From Treponema sp. (GTDB taxonomy: Bacteria > Spirochaetota > Spirochaetia > Treponematales > Breznakiellaceae), in contig JAIWNU010000207.1 in the NCBI GenBank assembly GCA_020216655.1, positions 1 to 6,380 of the forward strand: a stretch of DNA of 6,380 nt, read 5' to 3'. Below the pieces are notes generated by a model. The model saw only the letters and a program-made list of their open reading frames with translations. It did no database searches and was not told the DNA's origin. Shown one piece after another: positions 1 to 6,147 of the stretch. The position numbers and the translations under genes were made by a program. Every line of letters begins with the position of its first letter. Positions within the stretch are counted from its first letter, which is position 1.

Positions 1-185
1 TGGGACACGTTAATTGCATCAAGCCGTTCAAGAACCAGCTTTTCTTCTACGTTATCCGGCAGGCTCAGTACCAGCAATGCAGCACTTTTTGTATTGCTGC
101 CACGGTTAAAGCTATATCCAATAAAACCGGCAACACCCAGCATCCAAAGAATGGCATAAAACCATAGGATTCGGCGGCGTTTCAT
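1..185 (-). CDS. Membrane-anchored protein of unknown function, N-terminal part only
   Basis: An open frame begins with ATG at 185 and runs off the left edge, giving about 61 residues. It starts MKRRRILWFYAILWM: a basic stretch followed by a hydrophobic segment (about residues 6-24). This is typical of a signal anchor or uncleaved signal peptide with the rest outside the cytoplasm. After the helix comes a polar stretch (NRGSNTKS), then a segment ALLVLSLPDNVEEKLVLERLDAINVS that looks like the start of a folded domain. The family is not recognisable from this fragment. The start lies 11 bases after the stop of the PAP2-like gene on the same strand, so the two probably form an operon. A weak AGGGA lies 9 bases before the ATG. 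The reading frame is well supported, the function is not. Confidence 0.72.
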   Translation of the reverse strand, partial: MKRRRILWFYAILWMLGVAGFIGYSFNRGSNTKSAALLVLSLPDNVEEKLVLERLDAINVS

Positions 186-196
186 AGCATCTATCC

Positions 197-685
197 CTAC
201 AGGAGGGCAAAAGCAGCCGCAATAAGGATACCCAAAAGAGCGCCAACGAGAACTTCAAGAGGTGCGTGCCCCTGAATTTCCTTAACCTGATGATAGGGAA
301 CATTCAGCCGGTCTGAAACCTCTTTTCCAAGCAAATTGAGAGCCCGGGCCTGAAGTCCTGCGGACCTGCGTACACCCATAGAATCCCGAATCACAATAAG
401 CGCAAGACAGAGGGTAACAATAAAGATAGTGGATCCCAGGCCTTCTTTAAAACCGACCGAGGTAGCGAGGGCTGTTACAAGGGATGAGTGGCTGGATGGC
501 ATCCCCCCTGTTTTCCAGAGCAATGTAGAAACAATTTCCTTTGCGGACTTTTTCGTACTTTTAAGCAACACAATGACGGCTTTCAGCAACTGCGCAAAAA
601 TAAGACTGGTTACGGCTGAAAGAAATACAGGGTTTTCAATGAAAGCCGAAAAATCTTTAGAACGTAACGGAATTAATGAAACCAT
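197..685 (-). CDS. Divergent PAP2 (acid phosphatase/vanadium haloperoxidase-related) membrane protein, YuiD-like
   Basis: This is a 162-residue integral membrane protein of the divergent PAP2 family (B. subtilis YuiD type), distantly related to lipid phosphatases. The family's substrate is not established. Visible motifs are TGGMPSSHSS at residues 59-68, DSMGVRRSAGLQ at 101-112 and KEIQGHAPLEVLVGALLGI at 135-153. These correspond to the conserved Ser-His, Arg and Gly-His-x-Pro-x-Glu blocks of the family. Hydrophobic helices lie at about 19-41, 84-99 and 143-162. The ATG at 685 is chosen because the MVSLIPLRSKDF start gives the usual family length. An ATG at 745 in frame would add 20 polar residues and run almost to the divergent pseudouridine synthase gene. 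AAGG sits only 2 bases before the chosen ATG, so ribosome binding looks poor. The gene ends with TAG at 197-199, just upstream of the membrane-anchored protein gene. Confidence 0.88.
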   Translation of the reverse strand: MVSLIPLRSKDFSAFIENPVFLSAVTSLIFAQLLKAVIVLLKSTKKSAKEIVSTLLWKTGGMPSSHSSLVTALATSVGFKEGLGSTIFIVTLCLALIVIRDSMGVRRSAGLQARALNLLGKEVSDRLNVPYHQVKEIQGHAPLEVLVGALLGILIAAAFALL

Positions 686-691
686 TGCCTT

Positions 692-720
692 ACAATCCCC
701 TATGTGGGCTCTTTTGTCAA
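692..720 (-). promoter_or_regulatory. Candidate promoter for the PAP2-like gene
   Basis: On the minus strand a perfect TTGACA (715-720) is followed after 17 bases by GATTGT (692-697). GATTGT matches the -10 consensus at only 3 of 6 positions, including the important second A and last T. The hexamer ends 6 bases before the ATG at 685. The -35 shares bases with a TTGTCA read on the other strand for the divergent gene. The -35 and spacing are good and the -10 is weak. Confidence 0.4.
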
Positions 721-740
721 GAACCGGCTTCTGATAGAAT
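714..740 (+). promoter_or_regulatory. Candidate promoter for the pseudouridine synthase gene (extended -10)
   Basis: TGATAGAAT at 732-740 is an extended -10 (TGn followed by TAGAAT, 5 of 6 to TATAAT). TTGTCA at 714-719 (5 of 6) lies 15 bases upstream, a short spacer. The hexamer ends 7 bases before the ATG at 748, so transcription would begin at or next to the start codon. Confidence 0.5.
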
Positions 741-747
741 ACCATAT

Positions 748-1743
748 ATGGCCTATACTGCGCAAATCACCCCCGATGACCAAAACAGGCGGCTGGATCG
801 CATTTTGCGGAAAGCATTTCCCAGCCTGCCCTTATCGGCAATTCATAAAATGATTAGAAAAGGCCAGGTTCATATTGATGGAAAGCCGGTGTCTGCGTCC
901 TTTAAACCCCAAGCAGGTTCAGTGCTCGAAATTCCGGCCTTAGATATTGCTCTAAAAGAGAGTACAGCTCCACGGCAGCACAAAGAACGGGGTATCCCCC
1001 TCTCGATACTGTTCGAAAATGAAGCCCTTTTGTGCATCAACAAAAAACGGGGCATCCCGGTACATGGGGAAAAGAGCGTAGATGAGGCAGTACTGGCATA
1101 TCTTAAGCCCAAACTACCGCCTTCCCTCTCATTCAAACCAGGGCCCTTGCATCGGCTCGACCAAGGCACAAGCGGAATCTTGTTCTTTTCCAAAAACATC
1201 CGCGGGGCCCAGGCCTTTAGCGAAGGGCTTCGGGAACATCGCTTTGCCAAATGGTACCTGGCAGTCCTCCAAGGCCATGTTACCGAAGCGGCCCAATGGG
1301 ACGATGTAATCCTGCGGAATCGAGAACAGGGTTTGAGTCATATTGATAAAGATGCGATGGAAGGAAAAAGAGCAACGACCACAGTGTATCCCATTTTACA
1401 CAATAGAGATTCCCATACCGCGGCAACACTGGTATGCATCAAACTGGGTACAGGACGGACCCATCAGATTAGGGTGCAAGCAGCGCATCACGGCTTTCCG
1501 CTCCTGGGTGATATAAAATATGGCGCAAAGAAACAGCCCTTTCCGTGGCTGCTTCATGCCTATGAAATGGATGGACTCGAAACATTACACCTTTCATTGC
1601 CAGCGGCTCTCCGGGCTCCGCTCTGGCCAGATCAGCTCGCCCTCCTGCAACGCCTCTTTCCTGAAAAAGAACAGCATCTTTTTTTTCAAAGACTCGAGCA
1701 AACCCCTCCCCTTTTATCGCTCCTTGATGCTATAATTAACTAA
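748..1743 (+). CDS. RluA/RluC-family pseudouridine synthase (S4 domain plus catalytic domain)
   Basis: This 331-residue cytoplasmic enzyme converts specific uridines in rRNA, or possibly tRNA, to pseudouridine. An S4 RNA-binding domain covers about residues 13-60 (NRRLDRILRKAFPSLPLSAI, then RKGQVHIDGKPV). The catalytic domain covers about 88-305, with the RluA-family active-site motif HRLDQGTSG at 135-143 (catalytic Asp138). The later conserved block GTGRTHQIRVQ is at 234-244 and LLGDIKYG at 252-259. Length and order match the RluC/RluD subfamily. Which uridines it modifies cannot be told from the sequence. The ATG at 748 is chosen because the S4 domain begins soon after it. The frame stays open back to an ATG at 676, but that would overlap the divergent gene and add unrelated residues. 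No Shine-Dalgarno precedes 748, while an extended -10 does. The stop codon shares one base with the next start codon (TAATG). Confidence 0.93.
   Translation: MAYTAQITPDDQNRRLDRILRKAFPSLPLSAIHKMIRKGQVHIDGKPVSASFKPQAGSVLEIPALDIALKESTAPRQHKERGIPLSILFENEALLCINKKRGIPVHGEKSVDEAVLAYLKPKLPPSLSFKPGPLHRLDQGTSGILFFSKNIRGAQAFSEGLREHRFAKWYLAVLQGHVTEAAQWDDVILRNREQGLSHIDKDAMEGKRATTTVYPILHNRDSHTAATLVCIKLGTGRTHQIRVQAAHHGFPLLGDIKYGAKKQPFPWLLHAYEMDGLETLHLSLPAALRAPLWPDQLALLQRLFPEKEQHLFFQRLEQTPPLLSLLDAIIN
1728..1736 (+). promoter_or_regulatory. Candidate internal promoter, perfect extended -10 before the P-loop gene
   Basis: TGCTATAAT at 1728-1736 is a perfect extended -10 lying inside the last codons of the pseudouridine synthase gene. 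It ends 6 bases before the ATG at 1743, so the predicted transcription start is that A. No good -35 hexamer is seen 16-18 bases upstream, which an extended -10 promoter can do without. The same bases encode Asp-Ala-Ile-Ile, so chance is possible. Confidence 0.45.
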
Positions 1744-2609
1744 TGTTTCGTGTACTGAGTGATTTATTCTGGTTCTTCAAAGGTGTAAAAGTGTATGCCC
1801 TGGTAGGTGAGAGCGGTACAGGCAAAAGTTTCCGTGCCAAGCTGGTAGCCCAAAAATACGGAATAGATTTAATTATCGATGACGGTCTTTTGATCCGGGA
1901 CAACCGGATTCTGGCAGGACATTCTGCAAAAAAGGAAAAAACCTTTCTGGCTGCGGTAAAGGTAGCCCTCTTCGATGACAAGGCCCATCGAGACGAGGTA
2001 GCCAGAAAGCTGCAAACTGAAAAATTTAAAAAAATACTCATTCTTGGCACATCAATTAAAATGGTGAATAAAATTGCAGCCCGCCTGCAGCTTTCACAGC
2101 CTTCAAAAATTATCAAAATAGAAGATATCGCAACTCAGGAAGAAATAGAAAAGGCGATTCGGACCAGAAAAATTGAGGGAAAACATGTAATTCCAGTTCC
2201 GTCCATTGAAGTAAAACGAAACTATCCGAATATTTTCTATGATGCTATCCGGGTCTTTTTAAAACGGGGCGTCCTGCCGCCGGTTGGAACAAGTACCAAG
2301 GTTCATGAAAAATCGGTGGTACGGCCCGAATATTCCAAACGGGGCAAGGTTATTATTTCGGAAGCAGCCCTGAGCCAGATGGTAATTCATTGCGTCGATG
2401 AATTTAACCCCAGCATCAGAATAAAAAAGATAGTGGTCAAGGAGGACGGACAGGGCTATCGGCTCGTGATTACGATCGATGTCCCCTACGGAACCCAGCT
2501 TGCAGGCAACATCCACGAATTGCAGCAGTACCTTATCGATAACATTGAGCGGTATACGGGTATACTTATAGAAGAGGTCAATATTATAATTGACAAAATC
2601 ACCCAATAA
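1743..2609 (+). CDS. P-loop NTPase with C-terminal Asp23/Gls24-like domain
   Basis: This 288-residue soluble protein has no signal peptide. Residues 16-175 form a P-loop NTPase-like domain with Walker A GESGTGKS at 22-29. An acidic strand LIIDDGLLI at 43-51 may act as Walker B, and a later strand is ILILGTS at 98-104. Blocks such as RILAGHSAKKEKT and EGKHVIPVPSIEVK resemble a conserved but uncharacterised family of ATP-binding proteins in Firmicutes, Thermotogae and spirochaetes, as I recall it. Residues about 192-286 (RGKVIISEAALSQMVIHC to EEVNIIIDKI) look like an Asp23/Gls24 domain, a fold linked to envelope stress in Gram-positive bacteria. The nucleotide substrate and role are unknown. 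The gene overlaps the upstream stop by one base and has no Shine-Dalgarno. Translation may be coupled, or may start from a leaderless mRNA made from the TGCTATAAT box. The exported TPR protein gene follows after 12 bases. Confidence 0.85.
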   Translation: MFRVLSDLFWFFKGVKVYALVGESGTGKSFRAKLVAQKYGIDLIIDDGLLIRDNRILAGHSAKKEKTFLAAVKVALFDDKAHRDEVARKLQTEKFKKILILGTSIKMVNKIAARLQLSQPSKIIKIEDIATQEEIEKAIRTRKIEGKHVIPVPSIEVKRNYPNIFYDAIRVFLKRGVLPPVGTSTKVHEKSVVRPEYSKRGKVIISEAALSQMVIHCVDEFNPSIRIKKIVVKEDGQGYRLVITIDVPYGTQLAGNIHELQQYLIDNIERYTGILIEEVNIIIDKITQ

Positions 2610-2611
2610 AC

Positions 2612-2616
2612 GGAGG
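2612..2616 (+). promoter_or_regulatory. Strong ribosome binding site for the TPR protein gene
   Basis: GGAGG lies 5 bases before the ATG at 2622, in the 12-base gap after the preceding stop. It fixes the start and indicates translation from a shared mRNA. It contrasts with the genes at 748, 1743 and 6148, which have no such site. Confidence 0.85.
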
Positions 2617-2621
2617 TAATC

Positions 2622-3800
2622 ATGACAAAAAAAGGGATAATGCTGGCACTGTTTGCCATGCTGAGCATTTTGAGCATAGCAGCACAGACTAATGATATCA
2701 CTTTTTCTGATGCTTCGGGCACATACTATCAGGTGTTTGCAGAAAAAGGGAAAGATGCGGCCCTTGCATTGGCCAAAGAAATGGACGCCCGTTTCGCTGT
2801 ATATAATCGTTTGTTCCGCTTTCCCCTTTCCCGGCTCACGAAACCACTGACTGTCCGTTCATTCGCCACCAAAGCCGCTTATGACACCTATGTAAGTACA
2901 AAGCTTGGTAACACAAGGAACGGAGCGGTATACCTGCATTACAGCAACCGGCCCGATCTTAATGAGCTTGTAGTCCTTGAAGGTTCAGAAGAAGCTAAAA
3001 TGGTGTTCCCGCACCAGGCATTTATCCAGTTTCTGCGGGCCTTTGTTCAAAATCCGCCCACATGGCTTCAGGAAGGATTAGCCATTTACTTTACAACCCT
3101 CGGATATGACAGAACAAAAGGAGAGGCAACCTATGAGGAAAACCTGTCCTGGCTCGACATGGTAAAAAGCTGGGGCAGTGCAGCACCAAACCCGGAAGCC
3201 GTGATTATGTCGGATATACAGAACCCGCTTGCATCGCCCCAAATTCAGGGGGCTTCCTGGGCGTTTGTCTCATTTTTACTCAATACGGACAATGAAGAAT
3301 ATCGCCGCTCTCTTTATGAAATCTTTATGGTCCTTTCCCCTACTGAATCCAGGGATGTAAACAGCAAGATCGCCCTGGACCGAATTGTTCCCTGGATATC
3401 GATAGAAGAATTAACCAAGGAATACCAGAGTTATATAAAGGAACGGAAAACATTCAGCGAGCTCATAGAAGCGGGACGGCAGGCCTATGCGGCAAAGGAT
3501 CTAGCAAAAGCAGAAGTGCTGTTCCTTTCAGCCATGAATCTGCAGCCTACCCACTATGCAAGCCACTATTATCTGGGGCTCCTCTCCTATGAACAAAAAA
3601 AGTATGATATGGCGGAAAACTATTATCGGTCTGCGCTGCTTTACGGAGCCGATGAAGCCCTGGTTAACTATGCTTTAGGACTAAACGCTGGGGCTGCAGG
3701 ACGCAAGGCTGATGCGGTACAGTACCTTGAAAAAGCCGCGGCCGCAGCCCCAGATCGCTACAAAGCTAAAGTGCAAGAGCTGTTACCCCGCTTTAAATAA
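2622..3800 (+). CDS. Exported TPR protein with a degenerate peptidase-MA-like domain
   Basis: This 392-residue protein begins with a signal peptide (MTKKGIMLALFAMLSILSIAA, cleavage near residues 20-22), so it probably acts in the periplasm or at the envelope. Residues about 35-270 resemble the gluzincin 'peptidase MA-like' domain. The hallmark there is an HExxH helix followed by a P-x-W-L-x-EGLA-x-YF block. Here the second block is intact (PPTWLQEGLAIYF, 145-157, with Glu151). The helix, however, reads HQAFI at 131-135: the catalytic Glu is Gln132 and the second His is Ile135. Proteolysis is therefore unlikely, and a binding or scaffold role is more probable. Residues about 280-380 carry two to three tetratricopeptide repeats (LIEAGRQAYAAKDLAKAEVL, then HYYLGLLSYEQKKYDMAENY, then a weaker one at 349-375), which usually bind partner proteins. 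A strong GGAGG precedes the ATG. It is probably co-transcribed with the P-loop gene. The specific function is unknown. Confidence 0.85.
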   Translation: MTKKGIMLALFAMLSILSIAAQTNDITFSDASGTYYQVFAEKGKDAALALAKEMDARFAVYNRLFRFPLSRLTKPLTVRSFATKAAYDTYVSTKLGNTRNGAVYLHYSNRPDLNELVVLEGSEEAKMVFPHQAFIQFLRAFVQNPPTWLQEGLAIYFTTLGYDRTKGEATYEENLSWLDMVKSWGSAAPNPEAVIMSDIQNPLASPQIQGASWAFVSFLLNTDNEEYRRSLYEIFMVLSPTESRDVNSKIALDRIVPWISIEELTKEYQSYIKERKTFSELIEAGRQAYAAKDLAKAEVLFLSAMNLQPTHYASHYYLGLLSYEQKKYDMAENYYRSALLYGADEALVNYALGLNAGAAGRKADAVQYLEKAAAAAPDRYKAKVQELLPRFK

Positions 3801-3818
3801 ACCTGCACACGGCCAATG

Positions 3819-3846
3819 CTATCCCTGCGAATACCTGCAGGGATAG
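3819..3846. terminator. Hairpin between convergent genes, probable bidirectional terminator
   Basis: CTATCCCTGC (3819-3828) and GCAGGGATAG (3837-3846) form a perfect 10-bp stem with an 8-base loop. It sits 19 bases after the stop of the TPR gene and 38 bases beyond the stop of the poly(A) polymerase gene on the other strand. The plus side is followed only by TTCAGTTTG, and the minus side by no clear T-run. It is therefore not a textbook intrinsic terminator, but its position fits one shared by both genes. Confidence 0.6.
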
Positions 3847-3884
3847 TTCAGTTTGCCGCGCTGTAGGAAAACCAAACAAATCGT

Positions 3885-5075
3885 TTATTGAATAGGTTCT
3901 GCCCCGTGCCCTGTTTTCTTGCTGCGTCTGCGGCGTCTCTTTTTTGCCCGCGGTTCAACTCCGGGTAGTTTTTCTTCCGCTGCCGGTTCAGGAACAGACT
4001 CTTTATTCTTGCCTTTTTCAAAGGTTCGTGCCTTTTTAATGCCAATCCCATGTTCACGAAACAGCATACGGACCGCATTTTCTAGTTCAATCCGGGGCGG
4101 ATTCATTGGGAGAATATAGGACCGGCATGAGGTCAGGGCTGAACGGTAGGCTTCGAGCGGTTCCTGTTTCCAATCAACAATAGTATTAAGATAATCCCTA
4201 ATAAAGTAGCTTATAACTTCGCCGCTTCGCAGTTCTTTTTTAGATTGTATTACCCCATCTAACTTAGAAAGGCTCTCAAGATAGCTTTGCTTAAAACCTG
4301 GCCTCGTCTGCATGAGACGGACCGCTTCAGGCTGCAAATATTGATACAATGAATAGACAAGCAGCTTTTCTACGATCTGTTTTGAATACCCAGAATTGAT
4401 TATTTTAAAGATCTCTTCTGTTCTTCGAGATGGGGAAACCGAATCAAGCAGCGGGGCGCTCTTTTTAATTTTCCATGCTACAATAATAGGAATTCGGAAA
4501 CCCGTCGTGGCAGCATATTTGACCGCCCTGATCATACGCACCGGATCGTCTTTAAATATGAGCTTGAGTGGAATAATCGGACGGATAATTTTAGATTTTA
4601 TATCCCTTAAGCCTCCCACATAATCCACAACAACCTGCTCTTTCGGATCGTAGAACAACGCGTTTAATGTAAAATCTCGGCGAAGTACATCTTCTTCTAT
4701 GGTACCAAAGGTATTGCCTGTGTGTCCGTCTTTTATGGAACGAAAGGTGGCAACTTCAAAAATAGTATCTCCAACATAGATATGAACAAGCCGAAAACGG
4801 CGGCCGATGATCCGAGAATTACGGAACAGACGCTTAATTTGCGATGGACTTGCGCTGGTTACGATATCAAAATCTTTAGGTTTCTTTCCAACGATAAGGT
4901 CCCGTACTGCGCCGCCTACAATGTAGCTTTCATGTCCTGCTTGCTTTAGGCGGCTTACGATACGTATAGCCTCATAGTCAACATCGGAGCTTTTAATATT
5001 ATGTTCTTCTGCAGTATATACAATAGCTTTCTTTACTGGCCGCCCCTGCTGATCGGTAGAATATCTGATACGCAA
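3885..5075 (-). CDS. pcnB: Poly(A) polymerase I (polynucleotide adenylyltransferase)
   Basis: This 396-residue cytoplasmic enzyme adds adenosines to RNA 3' ends, which in bacteria promotes decay. It belongs to the class II nucleotidyltransferase superfamily shared with CCA-adding enzymes. The active-site block is YIVGGAVRD at 51-59, followed by KDFD at 67-70, with Asp68 and Asp70 as metal ligands. FEVATFR at 106-112 supplies the likely third carboxylate, Glu107. RRDFTLNAL (132-140) and DDPVRMIRAVKYA (176-188) complete the head and neck. GRRFRLVHI at 91-99 is the signature that separates poly(A) polymerases from CCA-adding enzymes. The tail carries a very basic run (KKRRRRRSKK, 378-387), as in other PcnB proteins, likely for RNA binding. 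The start is TTG at 5075, supported by GAGG 6 bases upstream. No in-frame ATG fits better. The hydrolase gene lies 70 bases upstream on the same strand, and a TATAAT in that gap may give this gene its own promoter. Confidence 0.9.
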   Translation of the reverse strand: MRIRYSTDQQGRPVKKAIVYTAEEHNIKSSDVDYEAIRIVSRLKQAGHESYIVGGAVRDLIVGKKPKDFDIVTSASPSQIKRLFRNSRIIGRRFRLVHIYVGDTIFEVATFRSIKDGHTGNTFGTIEEDVLRRDFTLNALFYDPKEQVVVDYVGGLRDIKSKIIRPIIPLKLIFKDDPVRMIRAVKYAATTGFRIPIIVAWKIKKSAPLLDSVSPSRRTEEIFKIINSGYSKQIVEKLLVYSLYQYLQPEAVRLMQTRPGFKQSYLESLSKLDGVIQSKKELRSGEVISYFIRDYLNTIVDWKQEPLEAYRSALTSCRSYILPMNPPRIELENAVRMLFREHGIGIKKARTFEKGKNKESVPEPAAEEKLPGVEPRAKKRRRRRSKKTGHGAEPIQ

Positions 5076-5081
5076 ATGTTG

Positions 5082-5085
5082 CCTC
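5082..5085 (-). promoter_or_regulatory. Ribosome binding site deciding the TTG start of pcnB
   Basis: On the minus strand GAGG is followed by six bases and then TTG at 5075. This spacing supports the unusual TTG start. Confidence 0.65.
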
Positions 5086-5114
5086 GTCTGAAAAAAGAAT
5101 TACCTTTAGAGCCA

Positions 5115-5120
5115 ATTATA
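5115..5120 (-). promoter_or_regulatory. Candidate -10 box for pcnB
   Basis: A perfect TATAAT on the minus strand lies in the 70-base gap between the hydrolase stop and the pcnB start. It predicts a leader of about 33 bases that includes the GAGG site. No convincing -35 or TGn extension is seen, so the promoter is tentative. The gene may also be read through from the hydrolase. Confidence 0.35.
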
Positions 5121-5145
5121 AAAGTTGGGCGTAATAACATCTCAT

Positions 5146-6093
5146 TTACAGATGTCGATTAATCCACGCAAGAAGGTTCTGAATTACCTCTTCCCGATTA
5201 ATTTCATTCAGCATTTCATGCCGGCCTTCGGGATACAAGATAAACTCAAGATCCTTTATGCCCTGCTGCTTATAGGCTTCTACCAGTTTGGTCGGGCTTT
5301 TTCCCATATCTCCGACCGGATCTGCGGAGCCTGCAAAGATAAATAGTGGCAGATTTTTAGGGATTCTGTCCAGAGCTTCCTTACGATGAATACTCTGTAA
5401 ACCCCGGGCCAGATCCCGGTAAAAAGCTACCGAACAGGGGAAACCGCAGAGCGGATCGGCCACATAAGCATCCACTTCCCGCTCATCCCGGGAAAGCCAG
5501 TCAAAATTGGTGCGGTTAGGCTTGAACGCCTTGTTGTAAGGACCGTCTGCTAAATTATAAACCAGGGGAGAAAATTTCCTGCATCCCCGAATGAACGCAA
5601 TGAGGCTTGCCAAGGCAGCACCAACTGGGACTTCGGGACCGCCGGGGCCGCGGGTACCGGAGAGTATACATCCGGCTAAATTATGTTCTGATCGCTCAAT
5701 ATAAGCTTGAGCGAGGAAGGACCCCCATGAATGGCCGAACAGGAACAGGGGCAGATTTGGTCGTTCCTGTTTAATAAACGCGCTTATCATTTTCAGATCC
5801 GCTACAACCTTGTTGAAACCATCCTTGTCAGCGCAATGTCCCAAAAGTCCGCCAGATTCGGGAGCATTTTTGCCCCCCTGGGCAGTCTGTCCATGCCCCC
5901 GATGATCATCAGCCCAGACCTCATAACCGGCCTTACAAAGCGCTTCTGCCAGCCGCCCATACCGCTGTGAATGTTCGGCCATACCATGAACAACCTGCAC
6001 AACCGCCTTTGGCGCTGCTTCCGGGCTCCAAATACGTACAAACAGTTGAGTTCCATCTTTTGCGGTAATATATCTTGTGAGTTCTTTCATCAT
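5146..6093 (-). CDS. Alpha/beta hydrolase, monoacylglycerol lipase-like
   Basis: This 315-residue enzyme is of the serine-hydrolase alpha/beta fold (Hydrolase_4, monoacylglycerol lipase/lysophospholipase type). It probably cleaves a fatty-acyl ester such as a monoglyceride or lysophospholipid. Counted from the ATG at 6093, the oxyanion segment is VVHGMAEHSQRYG at 34-46. DDHRGHGQT is at 62-70 and the nucleophile elbow GHSWGS at 120-125 (Ser122). The acid is Asp258 in FAGSADPVGD, and the His is His292 in YPEGRHEMLNE. All parts of the triad are present. The insert between about 148 and 245 would form the lid. There is no signal peptide, so it is likely cytoplasmic. The frame is open to an ATG at 6129, but the family's N-terminus fits the ATGATG at 6093/6090. 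That start also lies 6 bases after a TACAAT box. No Shine-Dalgarno is seen. The exact substrate cannot be told. Confidence 0.87.
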   Translation of the reverse strand: MMKELTRYITAKDGTQLFVRIWSPEAAPKAVVQVVHGMAEHSQRYGRLAEALCKAGYEVWADDHRGHGQTAQGGKNAPESGGLLGHCADKDGFNKVVADLKMISAFIKQERPNLPLFLFGHSWGSFLAQAYIERSEHNLAGCILSGTRGPGGPEVPVGAALASLIAFIRGCRKFSPLVYNLADGPYNKAFKPNRTNFDWLSRDEREVDAYVADPLCGFPCSVAFYRDLARGLQSIHRKEALDRIPKNLPLFIFAGSADPVGDMGKSPTKLVEAYKQQGIKDLEFILYPEGRHEMLNEINREEVIQNLLAWINRHL

Positions 6094-6099
6094 GAGAAC

Positions 6100-6129
6100 A
6101 TTGTAAACCCTATACCATCGTTCTGGCAA
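6100..6129 (-). promoter_or_regulatory. Candidate promoter for the hydrolase gene
   Basis: On the minus strand TTGCCA (6124-6129, 5 of 6 to TTGACA) and TACAAT (6100-6105, 5 of 6 to TATAAT) are separated by 18 bases. The -10 ends 6 bases before the ATG at 6093, placing the likely transcription start on the start codon. Confidence 0.55.
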
Positions 6130-6132
6130 TCA

Positions 6133-6141
6133 TGATATATT
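6133..6141 (+). promoter_or_regulatory. Candidate extended -10 for the RNA methyltransferase gene
   Basis: TGATATATT at 6133-6141 is an extended -10 (TGn plus TATATT, 5 of 6). It ends 6 bases before the ATG at 6148. No good -35 is found at 16-18 bases. It stands back to back with the hydrolase promoter in a 54-base gap. Confidence 0.45.
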
Positions 6142-6147
6142 CTGTTT

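Noticed and set aside
429..734. Open frame of 101 residues on the plus strand, opposite the PAP2-like gene
   Set aside because: It is antisense to a gene with clear family motifs. Its translation shows no recognisable domain and it has no ribosome binding site.
686..745. Extension of the PAP2-like protein to an ATG at 745
   Set aside because: The extra 20 residues are polar and not expected before the first membrane helix. They would leave only two bases to the divergent gene and no ribosome binding site.
676..747. Extension of the pseudouridine synthase to an ATG at 676
   Set aside because: It adds 24 residues unlike the family before the S4 domain, overlaps the divergent PAP2-like gene, and would swallow the likely promoter region.
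5111..5129. Small inverted repeat CCAA...TTGG around the TATAAT before pcnB, as an operator
   Set aside because: Only four base pairs match, which is too short to distinguish from chance.
5125..5346. Open frame on the plus strand within the hydrolase gene
   Set aside because: It is a shadow of the alpha/beta hydrolase coding strand with no independent support.
6094..6129. N-terminal extension of the hydrolase to the ATG at 6129
   Set aside because: The 12 added residues do not fit the family N-terminus and cover the TTGCCA/TACAAT promoter candidate.
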